Shown here: piece after piece, positions 6,045 to 6,869 of the stretch
Layout: each line of letters begins with the position of its first letter
Position numbering within the stretch: position 1 is the stretch's first letter
Assembly (NCBI GenBank): GCA_002168015.1
Contig: NHCX01000087.1
Coordinates: 10,177-17,045, forward strand
Length of the DNA stretch: 6,869 nt
Direction: 5' to 3'
Source of the DNA: Verrucomicrobia bacterium TMED44
GTDB taxonomy: Bacteria; Verrucomicrobiota; Verrucomicrobiia; Opitutales; Seribacteraceae
The notes under the pieces: model-generated
Told to the model about the DNA's origin: nothing
Seen by the model: the letters and a program-made list of their open reading frames with translations, nothing else
Database searches by the model: none
Position numbers and translations under genes: made by a program

Positions 6045-6869
6045 TTAAAAGTCGAAGTTCAGACCAAATTCAGCAACATGAGAGGGAACTTCTTCTTCAT
6101 GAAGATAGCGGTAACCGAAGCGCAATGCAATAAGTTCAGACAAATTCAAAGCAAGACCAAGAGAACCTGTAGCAAAAATTCCGTGATCTTTGCGCTTTCG
6201 AGGATCTTCGATTAGAGACAAATAATAGCCCAAGCCCAACCCCATGTATGCATCCAACGAACTGGCAATTGGAGTGCGAAGGCCAAGATCCAAGTATCCT
6301 GCAATAGTTTGACTATGGCCCGAAATTGGATGATTAACAAGTGTAGGGAGATTATTTTCGAAAGAGGAGTCATCAAGAGAGTGCCTTTTATATGCTACGC
6401 CGACTCCAATTCGGAATGGTTTTTTCTCAAAACCACCAGATAAATTCACTGAAACCCCTGGATCATAATCGCGTTGCCTTGATTTTTTTGAAAATGGATC
6501 GATGTCGTGAGTTTTGTATGGAATTGAGAAACCGGGAGATATAATGAAGTAACCGCCAAGACTTTCTTGCGAAGCTTGGGTTGGATCAAAAAGGGAGGAC
6601 ACTTTGCCCTCTTTTGAGTATTTTCCAGGTGCATCCACCTGAAAAGCAAGTTGGTTAGTTTGGGAGGTAGCTGGTTTTCGAGACTCCTTAAGTTCTTCAG
6701 GAACAAATGTATCATTTTGTGAGCGAAAGGATGGAGAAGTGTAATTACTTTCATAACTCCTTTGCTTGTAAACCGGACGATTGGGGGACTGGCTGAGATC
6801 AAATGGTGTGGAATGCTCGCCCTTCGAAGACAGACCGTAAAAAATTTGGTCAAATCTTTGCTGAAGCGT
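6045..6869 (-). CDS. Outer-membrane beta-barrel protein, 5' end beyond the window
   Basis: The frame is open from the right edge of the window down to TAA at 6047-6045, so 274 residues are visible and the true start lies outside. A GTG at 6638 is in frame but is just an internal Val codon (residue 78 of the visible part); starting there would cut off a continuous coding stretch. Residues 1 to about 100 are polar, rich in Ser, Gln, Asn, Pro and charged residues, without hydrophobic segments, and look like a disordered or periplasmic region. From about 104 to the end, eight amphipathic beta-strands can be drawn: near GGYFIISPGFSIPY, PGVSVNLSGGFE, FRIGVGVAYKR, TIAGYLDLGLR, LDAYMGLGLGYYLSL, GIFATGSLGLALNL, LIALRFGYRYL and HVAEFGLNFDF. 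Aromatic girdle residues, alternating Gly/hydrophobic pattern, and a final Phe preceded by Phe-Asp are classic signals for BAM-dependent insertion. This resembles the 8-stranded OmpA/OmpW/opacity-type barrels. No specific family was recognised and no signal peptide can be seen because the start is missing. Confidence 0.75.
   Translation of the reverse strand, partial: TLQQRFDQIFYGLSSKGEHSTPFDLSQSPNRPVYKQRSYESNYTSPSFRSQNDTFVPEELKESRKPATSQTNQLAFQVDAPGKYSKEGKVSSLFDPTQASQESLGGYFIISPGFSIPYKTHDIDPFSKKSRQRDYDPGVSVNLSGGFEKKPFRIGVGVAYKRHSLDDSSFENNLPTLVNHPISGHSQTIAGYLDLGLRTPIASSLDAYMGLGLGYYLSLIEDPRKRKDHGIFATGSLGLALNLSELIALRFGYRYLHEEEVPSHVAEFGLNFDF

Noticed and set aside
6446..6853. Open frame of 135 codons on the minus strand overlapping the outer-membrane protein gene.
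   Set aside because: It is a shadow in another frame; the beta-strand pattern and terminal Phe identify the frame ending at 6045 as the real one.

Overview
This window looks like chromosomal DNA from a moderately AT-rich Gram-negative bacterium. The Gram-negative call rests on a beta-barrel outer-membrane protein ending in Phe, an envelope-type lysophospholipid acyltransferase and a DapL-type diaminopimelate aminotransferase. Together with an SDR that ends in a KPT-type tail and the scarcity of Shine-Dalgarno sequences, this fits the PVC group (Verrucomicrobiota or a relative). That placement is an inference from protein flavour, not a proof.

Left part (1-2444): a concentrative nucleoside transporter of the CNT/NupC family reads leftward (1435 to 92). 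It is divergent from a short-chain dehydrogenase/reductase that reads rightward (1701 to 2444). They share an AT-rich intergenic region of about 265 bp holding a TATAAT box for each direction. The SDR meets dapL tail to tail with a gap of 27 bp.

Right part (2472-6869): five genes all read leftward. In order of transcription they are an outer-membrane beta-barrel protein cut off by the right window edge, a DUF374-type acyltransferase 7 bp further on, an ABC-2 exporter pair (ATPase then permease, overlapping by 4 bp as TTGA), and dapL. A plausible internal promoter precedes the ATPase and a weaker one precedes dapL, so the cluster may be one operon with extra internal promoters. Three of the five products are envelope components (barrel, acyltransferase, ABC-2 exporter). 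The fourth product type, dapL, makes the meso-diaminopimelate used in peptidoglycan and lysine. The theme is envelope building, but the exporter's substrate cannot be read from sequence.

I found no RNA genes, CRISPR arrays, insertion sequences, phage genes or toxin/defence modules. The window is mainly conserved housekeeping and envelope genes. The most interesting points are the outer-membrane protein whose frame continues past the window edge, the ABC ATPase with an unusual Q-loop, and the TTG starts of both ABC subunits.
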